This document shows, piece by piece, positions 25,766-33,829 of a stretch of 64,000 nt of DNA. Numbering within the stretch: the stretch's first letter is position 1; each line of letters begins with the position of its first letter. The notes under the pieces were generated by a model. It made no database searches. It had not been told where the DNA came from and saw only the letters and a program-made list of their open reading frames with translations. Source of the stretch: Streptomyces sp. GESEQ-4 (GTDB lineage: Bacteria; Actinomycetota; Actinomycetes; Streptomycetales; Streptomycetaceae); NCBI RefSeq assembly GCF_017948455.1, contig NZ_JAFFSU010000014.1:62001-126000 (forward strand), written 5' to 3'. The position numbers and the translations under genes are program-made.

Positions 25766-26245
25766 ATGGGTACCGAGAATGCAGCCGTGAACTTCTCCGA
25801 GCTGGTGAACAAGAACAAGCAGACGCTTGCCCGGCTCCAGGAATCGCCGAGACTGCTCCTGCACCGCAGAGATGGTGAGGACCTGGTCCTCACCACGGCG
25901 GCGCGGGCCGAGCAGGACCAGACCGTGGTGTCGGCAGCCACCCGAATGCTCGCCGCGATGGCGCGCCGGGAGCCAGGCAGCATGGAACTGCTCCTCGACA
26001 TACTGCCGGACGCCTTCCCGTGGGTCCGTTTCCTGCCCGAGCCGGATCTCCACGCCTTCGCTGTCGAACTGGTCGACACCATGCGTGCCGCCGACTCGCT
26101 CGGCAACAGCGCGTCCGTCGCCCAACTGCTCATCGCCTGGCAGCACACCGCCGAGGTCTACTCCGACCCGGAACTGCTGGCCGCGCTGACCAGGGACCAC
26201 GGCGACGACTACGGCCCGGTACCGGACCCGCGGGGCGCCGCATGA
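25766..26245 (+). CDS. Phd/YefM-like antitoxin of module 1
   Basis: 159 residues. The N-terminal part VNFSELVNKNKQTLARLQESP followed by LLLHRRDGEDLVLTTAARA is the pattern of prevent-host-death (Phd/YefM-type) antitoxins in Streptomyces. The C-terminal ~100 residues are helical and would wrap the toxin. It overlaps the following toxin-like gene by 4 nt (ATGA). A GTG at 25787 could give a shorter product. Family assignment is by motif only. Confidence 0.75.
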   Translation: MGTENAAVNFSELVNKNKQTLARLQESPRLLLHRRDGEDLVLTTAARAEQDQTVVSAATRMLAAMARREPGSMELLLDILPDAFPWVRFLPEPDLHAFAVELVDTMRAADSLGNSASVAQLLIAWQHTAEVYSDPELLAALTRDHGDDYGPVPDPRGAA

Positions 26246-26601
26246 CCGCGGGCCGTGGCGACCGCGCCGCACCACCGGCACCAGAGGGCCACTGGGAAGT
26301 CCGCTTCGCGGACGCGGCCGCCGCCAAGGGATGGGAAAGCCTCGCCCAACAGGCCCGAGAGAACACCTACCGCGCCTGGGTCACTATGCGCACGAACCCC
26401 AGGCCTGCCACCGAGACGCCCCGGCACCACCGGCTCAAGGGTGGTCTGGCGCATGGCACCCACCGCGGGCAGACCTGCGAGCAGTGGCAGATCGAGGTGA
26501 CCGGCGGCGGTCGCATCTGGTACCTCGTGGACACATCCCGCGACACCTGCTGGATCACCTTCGCAGGCACCGGGCACCCGCGAGCCACAGACCGACGCTG
26601 A
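26242..26601 (+). CDS. RelE/ParE-like toxin of module 1
   Basis: 119 residues beginning in the antitoxin's stop (ATGA). The core WEVRFADAAAAKGWESLAQQA ... HRLKGGLAHG ... QWQIEVTGGGRIWYLVD has the order of the RelE/ParE fold: strand, two helices, then a beta-sheet with basic residues (HRLKG, GGRIWY). Some members cleave mRNA on ribosomes, others poison gyrase; which applies cannot be seen. Co-location with the Phd-like gene supports the assignment. Confidence 0.75.
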   Translation: MTAGRGDRAAPPAPEGHWEVRFADAAAAKGWESLAQQARENTYRAWVTMRTNPRPATETPRHHRLKGGLAHGTHRGQTCEQWQIEVTGGGRIWYLVDTSRDTCWITFAGTGHPRATDRR

Positions 26602-26620
26602 GCCAGTACTGCCAGGTCGA

Positions 26621-26686
26621 GTGCCGAACGTCAGGCCCGAGGTGCCCGGATACGGCGAGCAGCACCCGATCTCATCGAACGCGTGA
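26621..26686 (+). pseudogene. Degraded copy of the ompA-like gene's 3' end
   Basis: Read in frame the stretch encodes VPNVRPEVPGYGEQHPISSNA then TGA, against DPNITFEVRGYGEQYPIASNA (two lines of 21 residues, 14 identical) near the end of the OmpA-domain protein at 25540-25602. At DNA level about 38 of 44 bases match at 26639-26682. Toxin-antitoxin module 1 thus lies between the intact ompA-like gene and this fragment. It has no start and is too short to work. Confidence 0.7.
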
Positions 26687-26688
26687 GA

Positions 26689-26707
26689 CGTATACGGCAC
26701 GTATACT
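26689..26707 (+). promoter_or_regulatory. Promoter/operator of toxin-antitoxin module 2
   Basis: CGTATAC occurs at 26689-26695 and again at 26700-26706, an 11-bp spaced direct repeat whose GTATAC cores are palindromic, putting two sites on one DNA face. The second overlaps the -10 box TATACT (26702-26707), 7 nt before ATG 26715. This fits a leaderless mRNA repressed by a ribbon-helix-helix type antitoxin. Confidence 0.6.
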
Positions 26708-26714
26708 TGCGCCC

Positions 26715-26996
26715 ATGCCTGACGTCATGATCCGCGTGCCCGCCGAAGTCCGTGACCAGCTTGCCGCGGTGGCGGAGGCGCGTGGGACCAGTCTCCGTGC
26801 CCTGATGCAGGAGATAGCGGCTCAGACCCTGACCCCCGAGCAGATCAGTGAGCGGGCCGATCGCACCCGGGCCCTGATCGCTGAGCGGTTCGGCCATTAC
26901 GTGACGGACGAGGAATCCGCGGACATGCGGCGCAAGATGCGGGAAGCCACGGCCGCACACCGGGCCGCTCTCGCCGGAGCGGAGTCGGCTCGTTGA
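26715..26996 (+). CDS. Antitoxin of module 2 (ribbon-helix-helix type)
   Basis: 93 residues. The N-terminus PDVMIRVPAEVRDQLAAVAE followed by RGTSLRALMQEIAAQ is the strand-helix-helix pattern of MetJ/Arc-type antitoxins; the charged C-terminal tail (ERADRTRALIAERFG) would contact the toxin. It has no ribosome site, matching the leaderless promoter. The stop overlaps the toxin start (TTGA). Confidence 0.8.
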   Translation: MPDVMIRVPAEVRDQLAAVAEARGTSLRALMQEIAAQTLTPEQISERADRTRALIAERFGHYVTDEESADMRRKMREATAAHRAALAGAESAR

Positions 26997-27385
26997 ACCA
27001 GATCGAGCACTATGTCCTCGACAGCCCCACACTGCTGGCGACGGGGGGCAACAAGCAGGTATCCGGCCTCATTCACGCTGCGGCATCCAGCGACGATGTG
27101 CGCCTGTGGCTGCCTGTCCTGAGCCTCGTGGAGGCTGAGCGCGAGCGTGCGGGGATCGTGGCCCACGCGGGCGTACTGCTGGATGTGTTCCGCGTCATTG
27201 ACGACGACTACGCGATGGCCATGACCGTCGCCGAACTGCTGAGCGACGGTGTCACCTGCGGTGTCGCCGCCGCCGTACACGTGGCGCGGCCGAACCCGAT
27301 GCTTCCCGACGGAGCACTGGTTGCCACGGTCGCACCGGAAGCCTACGCAGGGCTGGGAGTCGGGGTCATGGACCTGAACCGATGA
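26993..27385 (+). CDS. PIN-like (VapC-type) toxin of module 2
   Basis: 130 residues from TTG 26993, inside the antitoxin stop. The opening IEHYVLDSPTLLATGG carries the first PIN-domain Asp; LPVLSLVEAERERAG holds a conserved Glu, and FRVIDDDYAMAM / PDGALVATVA correspond to the later acidic residues and final strand. Most such proteins are Mg-dependent ribonucleases. The assignment rests on these motifs and on the antitoxin neighbour. Confidence 0.75.
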   Translation: MNQIEHYVLDSPTLLATGGNKQVSGLIHAAASSDDVRLWLPVLSLVEAERERAGIVAHAGVLLDVFRVIDDDYAMAMTVAELLSDGVTCGVAAAVHVARPNPMLPDGALVATVAPEAYAGLGVGVMDLNR

Positions 27386-27472
27386 TGCGCCACCGGAGAA
27401 GATCGACGAGCGTTTCGAAGAGAGCGCTGCGTAGCAGAGCACTGCCGCACCGGACGGCATCAGCAGCATCCG

Positions 27473-27895
27473 TTACCGGATGTCGTGGTCGGGGTGGGTC
27501 TCGTCGTACTGGTGCCGTGCCTCGGCGATGACGGCGCGATGGCTGAGGGACCAGTCGGCGAGTGCCTTGACCAGGTGGGTCAGGCCGGTCCCGGTCTCGG
27601 TCAGGCGGTAGTCCACGTGGGCCGGGACGGTGGGGTAGACGGTGCGCAGGACGAGTCCGTCGCGTTCCAGCCTGCGCACGGTGAGGGTGAGCATGCGCTG
27701 GGAGATGCCGTCGATGGCGCGCTGCAGTTCGCGGAAGCGGCGTGGCCCGCCGGCGAGTTCGACGATCACGAGTACCGACCACTTGTCGCCGATCCGGTCC
27801 AGGACATCGCGGATCCCGCAGTCCGGGTGGTCTTCGCGCCCGCAGGGATCGAGTTCGGCGGGTGCGGTGGTTACCTCGGTGTGCGTGGGTGACAT
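27473..27895 (-). CDS. HxlR-family transcriptional regulator
   Basis: 140 residues. CGREDHPDCGIRDVLDRIGDK opens the domain and carries the conserved Cys; then KWSVLVIVELAGGPRRFREL and ISQRMLTLTVRRLERDGLV form the winged helix. HxlR proteins often sense reactive aldehydes or oxidants through that Cys. It is divergent from an NAD(P)H-oxidoreductase gene 88 nt away, the same arrangement as ytfH/qorB in E. coli, so it probably represses that gene. Confidence 0.92.
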   Translation of the reverse strand: MSPTHTEVTTAPAELDPCGREDHPDCGIRDVLDRIGDKWSVLVIVELAGGPRRFRELQRAIDGISQRMLTLTVRRLERDGLVLRTVYPTVPAHVDYRLTETGTGLTHLVKALADWSLSHRAVIAEARHQYDETHPDHDIR

Positions 27896-27983
27896 CAAAC
27901 TGCCTTCTTGTGGCCGGTATACGGGCGGTTCAGGATCAAGCGTAGTTACCGAAGAGAACCACCGACGGAAGACTACGACTGAC

Positions 27984-28802
27984 ATGATTCTGGTGACCGG
28001 AGCGAACGGGGGCCTCGGCTCCGCCACTCTCGCGGCGCTGCATGCCCGCGACGCGACAGCGACAGGCGGCAGCCGCACTCCGAACGGCGAGTTGCGGCGG
28101 CTCGATTTCGACGATCCCTCCGGCATGGACCTCGCCGGTGTGTCCACTCTGGTGGTGATCTCCGCCGGGTATGCCGAAGACGACCAGGTCATCGGGCGGC
28201 ACGCGGCCGTCCTCGACGCTGCCGTCCGCGACGGCGTCCGGCATGTCGTCTACACGAGCCTGACCGGTGCCGGTGAGCACCTCGGTTTCGCGCTGGCGCA
28301 CCGCGCGACCGAACGGCTCGTGCGCGCCTGCGGCCTGCCGTGGACGATCCTGCGCAACGGCCTCTACGCCGAACTCTTCGGCGGCCTCCTGATGTGGGCC
28401 GACGGCGGGGTGGAATCCGCGTTCGGCGACGGCGCCCTGGCCGCGGTCGCCCGTGCCGACCTGGCCGAGGCCGCGGCGGTCATCGCGGCGGATCCAGCCC
28501 CGCACAGCGGACGCACCTACGATCTCGTCGGCACGCCCATCACGGCAGCGCACGTGGCCGACCGCCTCGGCGTCCCGCACCGCACCATCGGTCTCGCCGA
28601 GTACCGGCGCAGGCTCCTCAGCCAGGTGCCGGGACTCCTGCCGTTCCAGCCACCCATGCTCGCCTCGATCGCGACCGGCATCCGGCACGGCTTTCTGGAC
28701 AGCACCGGCCCTGACCTGGCCGACATCCTTGGCCGTCCAGCCTCCGACCCACTGACCACGGCTGTCGCAACCGCCGTGGCCACGAGACCGTCGGCAGGTT
28801 GA
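27984..28802 (+). CDS. NmrA-like NAD(P)H oxidoreductase, QorB (quinone oxidoreductase 2) type
   Basis: 272 residues. A Rossmann domain opens with MILVTGANGGLGSATL (GxxGxxG), with VVISAG and VRHVVYTSLTGAG following, and LPWTILRNGLYAE as in NmrA/QorB proteins. The family reduces quinones with NADPH or acts as a redox sensor. The divergent HxlR regulator supports an inducible detoxification role. The catalytic Tyr-x-x-x-Lys of classical SDRs is absent, as is normal for atypical members. Confidence 0.88.
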   Translation: MILVTGANGGLGSATLAALHARDATATGGSRTPNGELRRLDFDDPSGMDLAGVSTLVVISAGYAEDDQVIGRHAAVLDAAVRDGVRHVVYTSLTGAGEHLGFALAHRATERLVRACGLPWTILRNGLYAELFGGLLMWADGGVESAFGDGALAAVARADLAEAAAVIAADPAPHSGRTYDLVGTPITAAHVADRLGVPHRTIGLAEYRRRLLSQVPGLLPFQPPMLASIATGIRHGFLDSTGPDLADILGRPASDPLTTAVATAVATRPSAG

Positions 28803-28880
28803 TGGCCGCGGTGTGTAGGTGTCGGTAGGTGCACCCTCAGCCGGGTGGGCAGAGCCATGTTGGGGAACAGCGGGCGTTCA

Positions 28881-28886
28881 TAGCCT
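28881..28886 (+). promoter_or_regulatory. -10 box TAGCCT for a leaderless transcript
   Basis: TAGCCT ends 7 nt before ATG 28894, and no Shine-Dalgarno sequence precedes the start. Confidence 0.4.
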
Positions 28887-28893
28887 CTTAGCC

Positions 28894-29907
28894 ATGGCTG
28901 ACAAAGAGAGCAAAGAGAGCACTGAGAAGGCAGCGACCTCACGGCGACAAGCATTGCGACGTCTCGCCGCAGGCGCCGGCGGGGCAGCGCTCGCCGTCGG
29001 TGTGGGTGCGGGTACCGCGCACGCGACCGACACCGACCGGGCCACGGCACGGACCCGCCACCGCATCCGCACGTACGTCCTGGTCCACGGCACCCATAGC
29101 GCGGGTGTCTTCTGGACGGCGATCGGCAGAGAACTGGCGCTGCGCGGGCACCGCGTCGTCACGGTGGACCAACCGCTGCACGGCGCCGAGAAGTTCATCC
29201 CGAAGGCGTATCAGACGCAGGACTTCAACGCCCTCGCGACGGAGCCCTCGCCGGTCGCCGCGCTCACCCTGGACGACTTCGAGCGGCGGGTCACCGGCGT
29301 CGTACGACGCGCCGCGCGGCTCGGCGGGCCCGTGGTGCTGGTCGGGCACAGCATGGGCGGGCTCTCGGTGAGCAGGGTGGCGAATGCCGTGCCCGAACTC
29401 CTGGCGCATATCTGCTACATGGCCGCGTTCTGCCCGAGCCGCAGCATGCCGTCCCTGAACGACTGCGCGGGCTCGCCTGAAGGGCAGTTCGCCATCAGCC
29501 CGTTGGAGCAGATCGTCGGCGACCCGGGGAAGCTGGGGGTGCTGCGCCTCAACTGGCGTACCTCCAGCAGCCGTGACCTCGCCGTCTTCAAGGAGATGAC
29601 CTGCGCGGAGTACACGGACGCCGAGTTCCTGCGGGTGCTGGAGGGATTGCAGGCGGACGAGTCGATGACGGCGTACGCGGGCCGGGCCGTCGGGCGTGCG
29701 GAGACGTGGGGGCGGATTCCGCGCACGTATCTGCGGTTCGGCAAGGACAGGACCGTCGCCACGGAGCTCCAGGACCGCATGATCGCCGAAGCCGATGAAC
29801 TCACCCCGCACAACCGCTTCATGGTCCACAACTTCCCCGGCACCGGCCACATGGGCCCCTCGGACCCGACTCGCGTGACGGACCTCCTGCACGGGCTGCG
29901 GCTGTGA
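28894..29907 (+). CDS. Exported alpha/beta-hydrolase with Tat-type signal
   Basis: 337 residues. The N-terminus SRRQALRRLAAGAGGAALAV has twin Arg before a hydrophobic stretch and ends near AHA, a Tat signal. The fold shows YVLVHGTHSAGVFW (oxyanion HG), the nucleophile elbow VLVGHSMGGLS (Ser), a lid region, and the C-terminal GTGHMG with the catalytic His. This pattern matches salicylate-esterase/MES-like hydrolases that cleave small esters. The substrate is unknown. The gene is monocistronic. Confidence 0.88.
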   Translation: MADKESKESTEKAATSRRQALRRLAAGAGGAALAVGVGAGTAHATDTDRATARTRHRIRTYVLVHGTHSAGVFWTAIGRELALRGHRVVTVDQPLHGAEKFIPKAYQTQDFNALATEPSPVAALTLDDFERRVTGVVRRAARLGGPVVLVGHSMGGLSVSRVANAVPELLAHICYMAAFCPSRSMPSLNDCAGSPEGQFAISPLEQIVGDPGKLGVLRLNWRTSSSRDLAVFKEMTCAEYTDAEFLRVLEGLQADESMTAYAGRAVGRAETWGRIPRTYLRFGKDRTVATELQDRMIAEADELTPHNRFMVHNFPGTGHMGPSDPTRVTDLLHGLRL

Positions 29908-29933
29908 CAGCGTTGCCGACGTCCGCTTCGCCC

Positions 29934-30311
29934 TCACCCCATCCCCTCGATCTCCACGCGAACCCCGGCCCGCAACCCCCACCCCCTCATGACCCCCGCC
30001 TCCGCCTCCACCACATGCCGCGCACGAAGCCGGGGCATACCGAGTCGCCCCGGCTTCATGGTCGTCACGGCGATGACCTCGAGGTGGCGGTCGAGGTAGG
30101 CGACGTCGATGGGGATCCGCATCCGGAAGGTGTGCACGCTGTTGGCGGGGGAGAGCAACATCGCCCCGTCAATGGCGTCCCGCCCCAACAGCCCTTTGGT
30201 ACGGGCGCGATACGAGGCGGCGATCTCCAGAGGTACGGAGACGGCGTCCGCACGGCCGCCGCCTCCGGACACGACCAACGTCCCCTGTCCGTCCCGCCAA
30301 CGACGCCGCAT
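29934..30311 (-). CDS. DUF192 family protein
   Basis: 125 residues if begun at ATG 30311; an in-frame ATG at 30362 would add 17 residues, but the extra part crosses an AT-richer patch that looks like a promoter. Core marks are IAASYRARTKGLLGRD, MLLSPANSVHTFRMRIPIDV and VVEAEAGVMRGWGL, the DUF192 pattern. Function of the family is poorly known; actinobacterial members are small and cytoplasmic. It converges on the hydrolase gene. Confidence 0.85.
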   Translation of the reverse strand: MRRRWRDGQGTLVVSGGGGRADAVSVPLEIAASYRARTKGLLGRDAIDGAMLLSPANSVHTFRMRIPIDVAYLDRHLEVIAVTTMKPGRLGMPRLRARHVVEAEAGVMRGWGLRAGVRVEIEGMG

Positions 30312-30390
30312 TCCAGCAGGGTGACACAACACCGCAGACTCGCGGGAAAAGGTGTTGTCCATGGCGTCGCGGCACAGGTAGGAAGGCCGT

Positions 30391-31269
30391 ATGACGACTG
30401 GACTCGGTGCCGTGTTCCGCCCTCAGCTGCCGCCCGAGCGACTGCGGGAGGTCGCCCGGCTCGCGGACGCGACGGGACTTGAAGAGCTCTGGCTGTGGGA
30501 GGACTGCTTCCGGGAGGGCGGGTTGTCGACGGCGGCCGCCGCTCTCGCCTGGACCGAGCGGGTGCGCATCGGGGTGGGGCTGCTGCCCGTGCCGCTGCGG
30601 AACGTGGCCATCACCGCGATGGAGGTCGCGTCGCTGCACCGGATGTTCCCCGGGCGCCCGATCGTCGGCGTCGGGCACGGCGTGCAGGACTGGATGGGGC
30701 AGGTGGGCGCCCGGGTCGAGTCACCCGTGACCCTGCTGCGTGAGCACCTGCTCGCCCTGCGGACCCTGTTGCGCGGCGAGCGGATCACGACCGAGGGGCG
30801 GTACGTCAAGCTCGATGACGTCGCGCTCGACTGGCCCCCCGCCGATCCCGCGCCGCCCGTCCTCGCCGGCGCCACCGGGCCCCGCTCGCTGCGGCTGGCC
30901 GGTGAGGCGGCCGACGGGACCATCCTCACCGCGAGTACGCCCCCCGAGGGTGTCCGGCGTGCCCGGCAACTCATCGACGAGGGACGGGAGTCGGCGGGTC
31001 GTACCGAACCGCACAAGGTCGTCGTCTATCTGCTCACCGCCACCGGTCCCGGCGCCGCCGCACGGCTCCGCGCCGAGCTCGACGCCGAAGGCGACGCATC
31101 CGTCCCGGACCTCGGCGTCGCGGGAGACGCCGGAGCCGTCGCCAAGGCCGTCCAGCGCCTCGCCGACGCCGGCGCCGACACGGTCGTCCTGCAGCCGACC
31201 GGCGACGAACCCGACCCGGAGGGGTTCGTACGGTTCGCGGCGGAAGAAGTACGACCCCTGGTCCCGTGA
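30391..31269 (+). CDS. LLM-class F420-dependent oxidoreductase
   Basis: 292 residues from ATG 30391 (AGGAAGG upstream). A luciferase-like TIM barrel: LEELWLWEDCF, RIGVGLLPVPLRNVAITAME, RPIVGVGHGVQDWM and PPVLAGATGPRSLRLAGEA match LLM proteins that use F420 (or FMN). Such enzymes reduce or oxidise diverse metabolites in actinobacteria. Its stop overlaps the methyltransferase start (GTGA), so the two are coupled and may share a pathway. Confidence 0.9.
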   Translation: MTTGLGAVFRPQLPPERLREVARLADATGLEELWLWEDCFREGGLSTAAAALAWTERVRIGVGLLPVPLRNVAITAMEVASLHRMFPGRPIVGVGHGVQDWMGQVGARVESPVTLLREHLLALRTLLRGERITTEGRYVKLDDVALDWPPADPAPPVLAGATGPRSLRLAGEAADGTILTASTPPEGVRRARQLIDEGRESAGRTEPHKVVVYLLTATGPGAAARLRAELDAEGDASVPDLGVAGDAGAVAKAVQRLADAGADTVVLQPTGDEPDPEGFVRFAAEEVRPLVP

Positions 31270-32246
31270 GCCACCCGACGCCGGGTGCCGCCCGCACCGA
31301 TGAAGGCGGCACCGACGAAGGCCGCGCTCACGAGGGCGGCACCCACGAGGGCGGCACCCACGAGGGCGGCACCCACGAGGGCGGCACCCACGAGGGCGGC
31401 ACCCACGAGGGCGGCACCCACGAGGGCCGCACCCACAAGGGCCCCACCGACGAGGGCCGCGCCCACGAAAGCCGCACCTACGAAGACCTCGTCGAAGAAG
31501 CCGTGGCCCACCCCACCGACGGCTGGGACTTCTCCTGGTTCGAGGGCAGGGCCACGGAGGCGCGGCCCTCGTGGGGTTACGCGGAGTCCATGGCCGAACG
31601 CCTCCGCGGGACCACCGCCGTGCTCGACATCCAGACCGGCGGGGGAGAGGTCCTCGACTTCGCCCTGGAGCGCGCGCAGCCGGATCCACCTCTCCTCACC
31701 GTCGCCACCGAAGGCTGGCCCCCCAACGTCGCCAAGGCCACCGCCCTCCTCCGCCCCCGTGGCGTCGCCGTCGTCGCCGCGCCCGAGGACGCCGCGCTCC
31801 CCTTCGCGGACGCGACGTTCGACCTCGTCGTCAGCCGGCACCCCGTACGCCCCGACTGGCCGGAGATCGCCCGCGTCCTCCGCCCCGGCGGCACCTACTT
31901 CGCCCAGCACGTCGGCCCCAGCAGCGTCTTCGAGCTCGTCGAGTACTTCCTCGGCCCGTTGTCCGACGAGCAGCGGGGCGGCCGCCACCCCGACCGCGAG
32001 CGCGCCGACGCCCAGGCCGCCGGGCTCGAAGTCGTCGACGTACGGGCGGAGCGGCTCCGTATGGCGTTCTACGACATCGGAGCCGTCGTCCATTTCCTGC
32101 GCAAGGTGATCTGGATGGTCCCCGACTTCACCGTCGAGGCCTACGAACCCCGACTCCGCGCCCTGCACGCCGAGATCGAGGCACACGGCCCCTTCGTCGC
32201 CCACAGCACCCGCCACCTCTTCGAGCTGCGCAGGCCGCCGGGATGA
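31266..32246 (+). CDS. SAM-dependent methyltransferase with N-terminal pentapeptide repeat
   Basis: 326 residues from GTG 31266. Residues 13-72 are twelve pentapeptides of the form EGGTH, six of them identical at DNA level; then RTYEDLVEEAVAHP starts the conserved protein. The methyltransferase fold shows TAVLDIQTGGGEVLDFA (motif I), a VAAPEDAALPFADATFDLV segment (20 residues, motif II region) and LRPGGTYFAQHVG. The substrate is unknown. The repeat is His/Glu-rich and may bind metal or be a neutral expansion. Confidence 0.88.
   Translation: MSHPTPGAARTDEGGTDEGRAHEGGTHEGGTHEGGTHEGGTHEGGTHEGGTHEGRTHKGPTDEGRAHESRTYEDLVEEAVAHPTDGWDFSWFEGRATEARPSWGYAESMAERLRGTTAVLDIQTGGGEVLDFALERAQPDPPLLTVATEGWPPNVAKATALLRPRGVAVVAAPEDAALPFADATFDLVVSRHPVRPDWPEIARVLRPGGTYFAQHVGPSSVFELVEYFLGPLSDEQRGGRHPDRERADAQAAGLEVVDVRAERLRMAFYDIGAVVHFLRKVIWMVPDFTVEAYEPRLRALHAEIEAHGPFVAHSTRHLFELRRPPG
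31302..31481 (+). repeat. 15-bp in-frame tandem repeat (GGCGGCACCCACGAG), 12 units
   Basis: Units 3-8 are identical; flanking units are degenerate (EGGTD, EGRAH, EGRTH, KGPTD, EGRAH, ESRTY). Perfect central and eroded outer copies point to recent replication slippage or unequal crossing-over. The repeat keeps all three forward frames open across the region. Confidence 0.9.
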
Positions 32247-32250
32247 GTCC

Positions 32251-33408
32251 CTACGCGTGCGGGCCCGTCGTCACCGTCCCGATCACCAACTCCGGCCGCG
32301 CCTCCAGCACTTCCCCGACCCGCTCCACCTGCCGCCCCAACTCCCGTTCCTGCCGCGCCGTCAGCCGCCCCAGCGGCTCCACCGTGACGGTCGTACGACG
32401 TCCCTGGCGCCGTTGGTGCCACACGCCCGCCACCACGCCGTCGACCAGCAGCAGGGGGTAGTTGCCGGCCTGACCGCCGGCCAGCGCCCTCTCGTACGCC
32501 GGTCCCCGGAACAGTCGCTCACGCGGCTGGGCGGCGATGCCGTACGCGTCGAAGTACGGCAGCAGCCGGACGCCACCGGCCCGTCGGCCACCCTCAGGAA
32601 ACCCGGTGTCCCCCGCCGCCACCCACGCCGGTACGCCCTCGAAGTCCACCTCCTCGATCTCCCCGGCCTCCGCGAGCGTGCCGAACAGCCCGCCCGCCCA
32701 ACCCCCCGGAGCCGCAAGCCATTTCGCGAAGTGCCGCGGGGTCGCGGGACCGTACGCGCGCAGATACCGGCGTACGAGCATCCCCACCGCCTGCTCCGGC
32801 GGCAGCGGATCGAAGGCCGGCGGGCGGGTGTACGTCACCTTGCGACCGCGGTTCTGGCCGAAGCACAGGGCACCCGACTGCCCCGCCCGGTGCATCACCT
32901 GACGCCAGCGCGGCCACATGTCCTGGAACGCGGGCATCACCCGGTCCCCGGCCCAGGGCCCCGTGCGCGCCACGACCTCCTCGCTCAGCTCGTCCACCGT
33001 CAGGCATACGCCGTCCAGCGCGTCGCCGATCGCGGCCATGACCTGCGCCACCTGCTCGTCCGTCATACGGGCGCCGGGCGCGAAAGGGCTCGGGCCCGAC
33101 GGGATCGCGCTCAACGCGGCGCTCCAGAGGGGAAGTTCGTCCGCCGGGAGCAGATGCACCGTTCCGCGCGGGCCGTGCGTCTTCACGAGCGAGCGGTCCT
33201 CCCAGAGCGCGGCCCGCACGTCCGCCCGGGTCACACCGACCGTCCGCACCCCCACCGACAGCTCCGCCGCGGACAGCACCTGCGCATGCGCGCCCAGCAT
33301 GGCGGAGACCACGGCGGCCACGTCCCCACCCGCCTGAGCAGGGTTGGCCAGGAATTGCCGTTCCAGTCGACGTGCGCTCGCCTCGTCCCAACCGATTCTC
33401 AGGGTCAT
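32251..33408 (-). CDS. Winged-helix DNA-binding protein, HTH_42/AlkZ-like glycosylase family
   Basis: 385 residues from ATG 33408. QFLANPAQAGGDVAAVVSAMLGAHAQVLSA-type opening, SLVKTHGPRGTVHLLPADEL, YGPATPRHFAKWL, and a C-terminal LPYFDAYGIA / PLLLVDGVVAGVWHQRRQG match the HTH_42 family, which includes AlkZ-type DNA glycosylases that unhook crosslinks, including those of self-produced toxins. The QxQ catalytic motif of AlkZ is not clearly visible (AQVLSA is in that region), so a glycosylase role is uncertain. It converges on the methyltransferase gene, 4 nt apart. Confidence 0.82.
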   Translation of the reverse strand: MTLRIGWDEASARRLERQFLANPAQAGGDVAAVVSAMLGAHAQVLSAAELSVGVRTVGVTRADVRAALWEDRSLVKTHGPRGTVHLLPADELPLWSAALSAIPSGPSPFAPGARMTDEQVAQVMAAIGDALDGVCLTVDELSEEVVARTGPWAGDRVMPAFQDMWPRWRQVMHRAGQSGALCFGQNRGRKVTYTRPPAFDPLPPEQAVGMLVRRYLRAYGPATPRHFAKWLAAPGGWAGGLFGTLAEAGEIEEVDFEGVPAWVAAGDTGFPEGGRRAGGVRLLPYFDAYGIAAQPRERLFRGPAYERALAGGQAGNYPLLLVDGVVAGVWHQRRQGRRTTVTVEPLGRLTARQERELGRQVERVGEVLEARPELVIGTVTTGPHA

Positions 33409-33632
33409 GGGACGACGGTAGGACGGAAGTAGGCCGGAAGCTGTCCGCGATGCCGAGGAGATAGGGCAGGCAAGTATGCGCAAACCGGGCTTTTGGTGCC
33501 CCGCTGGAGATTCACCCTTCGTATTGGTGGATCATGCACAGTTTCCACATTGTTATCGCAGGCGGCTCGCACCCGGCCGACACCTCACGTAAGTTCAGAC
33601 CAAGGCAATTCGCGCCAGCAAAGTTGCGCGGC

Positions 33633-33667
33633 CGGTACCGCGCAGAGGAGGGGGCTGCGCGGTACCG
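33633..33667. other. Perfect 13-bp hairpin with AGGAGG in its loop
   Basis: CGGTACCGCGCAG (33633-33645) and CTGCGCGGTACCG (33655-33667) are exact inverted repeats with a 9-nt loop AGGAGGGGG. No gene starts after it, so a structural RNA element or protein site is more likely than a ribosome-site sequestrator. Confidence 0.6.
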
Positions 33668-33829
33668 CGACCCGTCAAGCGAACGTTCACTGACGGGGTC
33701 ACCCGCCCGGGGGATGCGCACCGACTCGCCGAGCCGTCCACATCGCTGCAATCCGGCCACGAGCCCGCCCGGAACAGGGCTATTTGCCGCCATCGCGCCG
33801 TCGCCACCCGACTCCGGAGAGTAGTTGTG

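Noticed and set aside
26602..26714. Att site or tRNA-like target for the toxin-antitoxin region.
   Set aside because: No tRNA or tRNA 3' end and no integrase gene is present; the only repeat is the ompA 3' fragment.
31302..31481. Regular 15-bp repeats considered as a CRISPR array or iteron origin.
   Set aside because: Units are contiguous without spacers, keep the methyltransferase frame and encode a pentapeptide.
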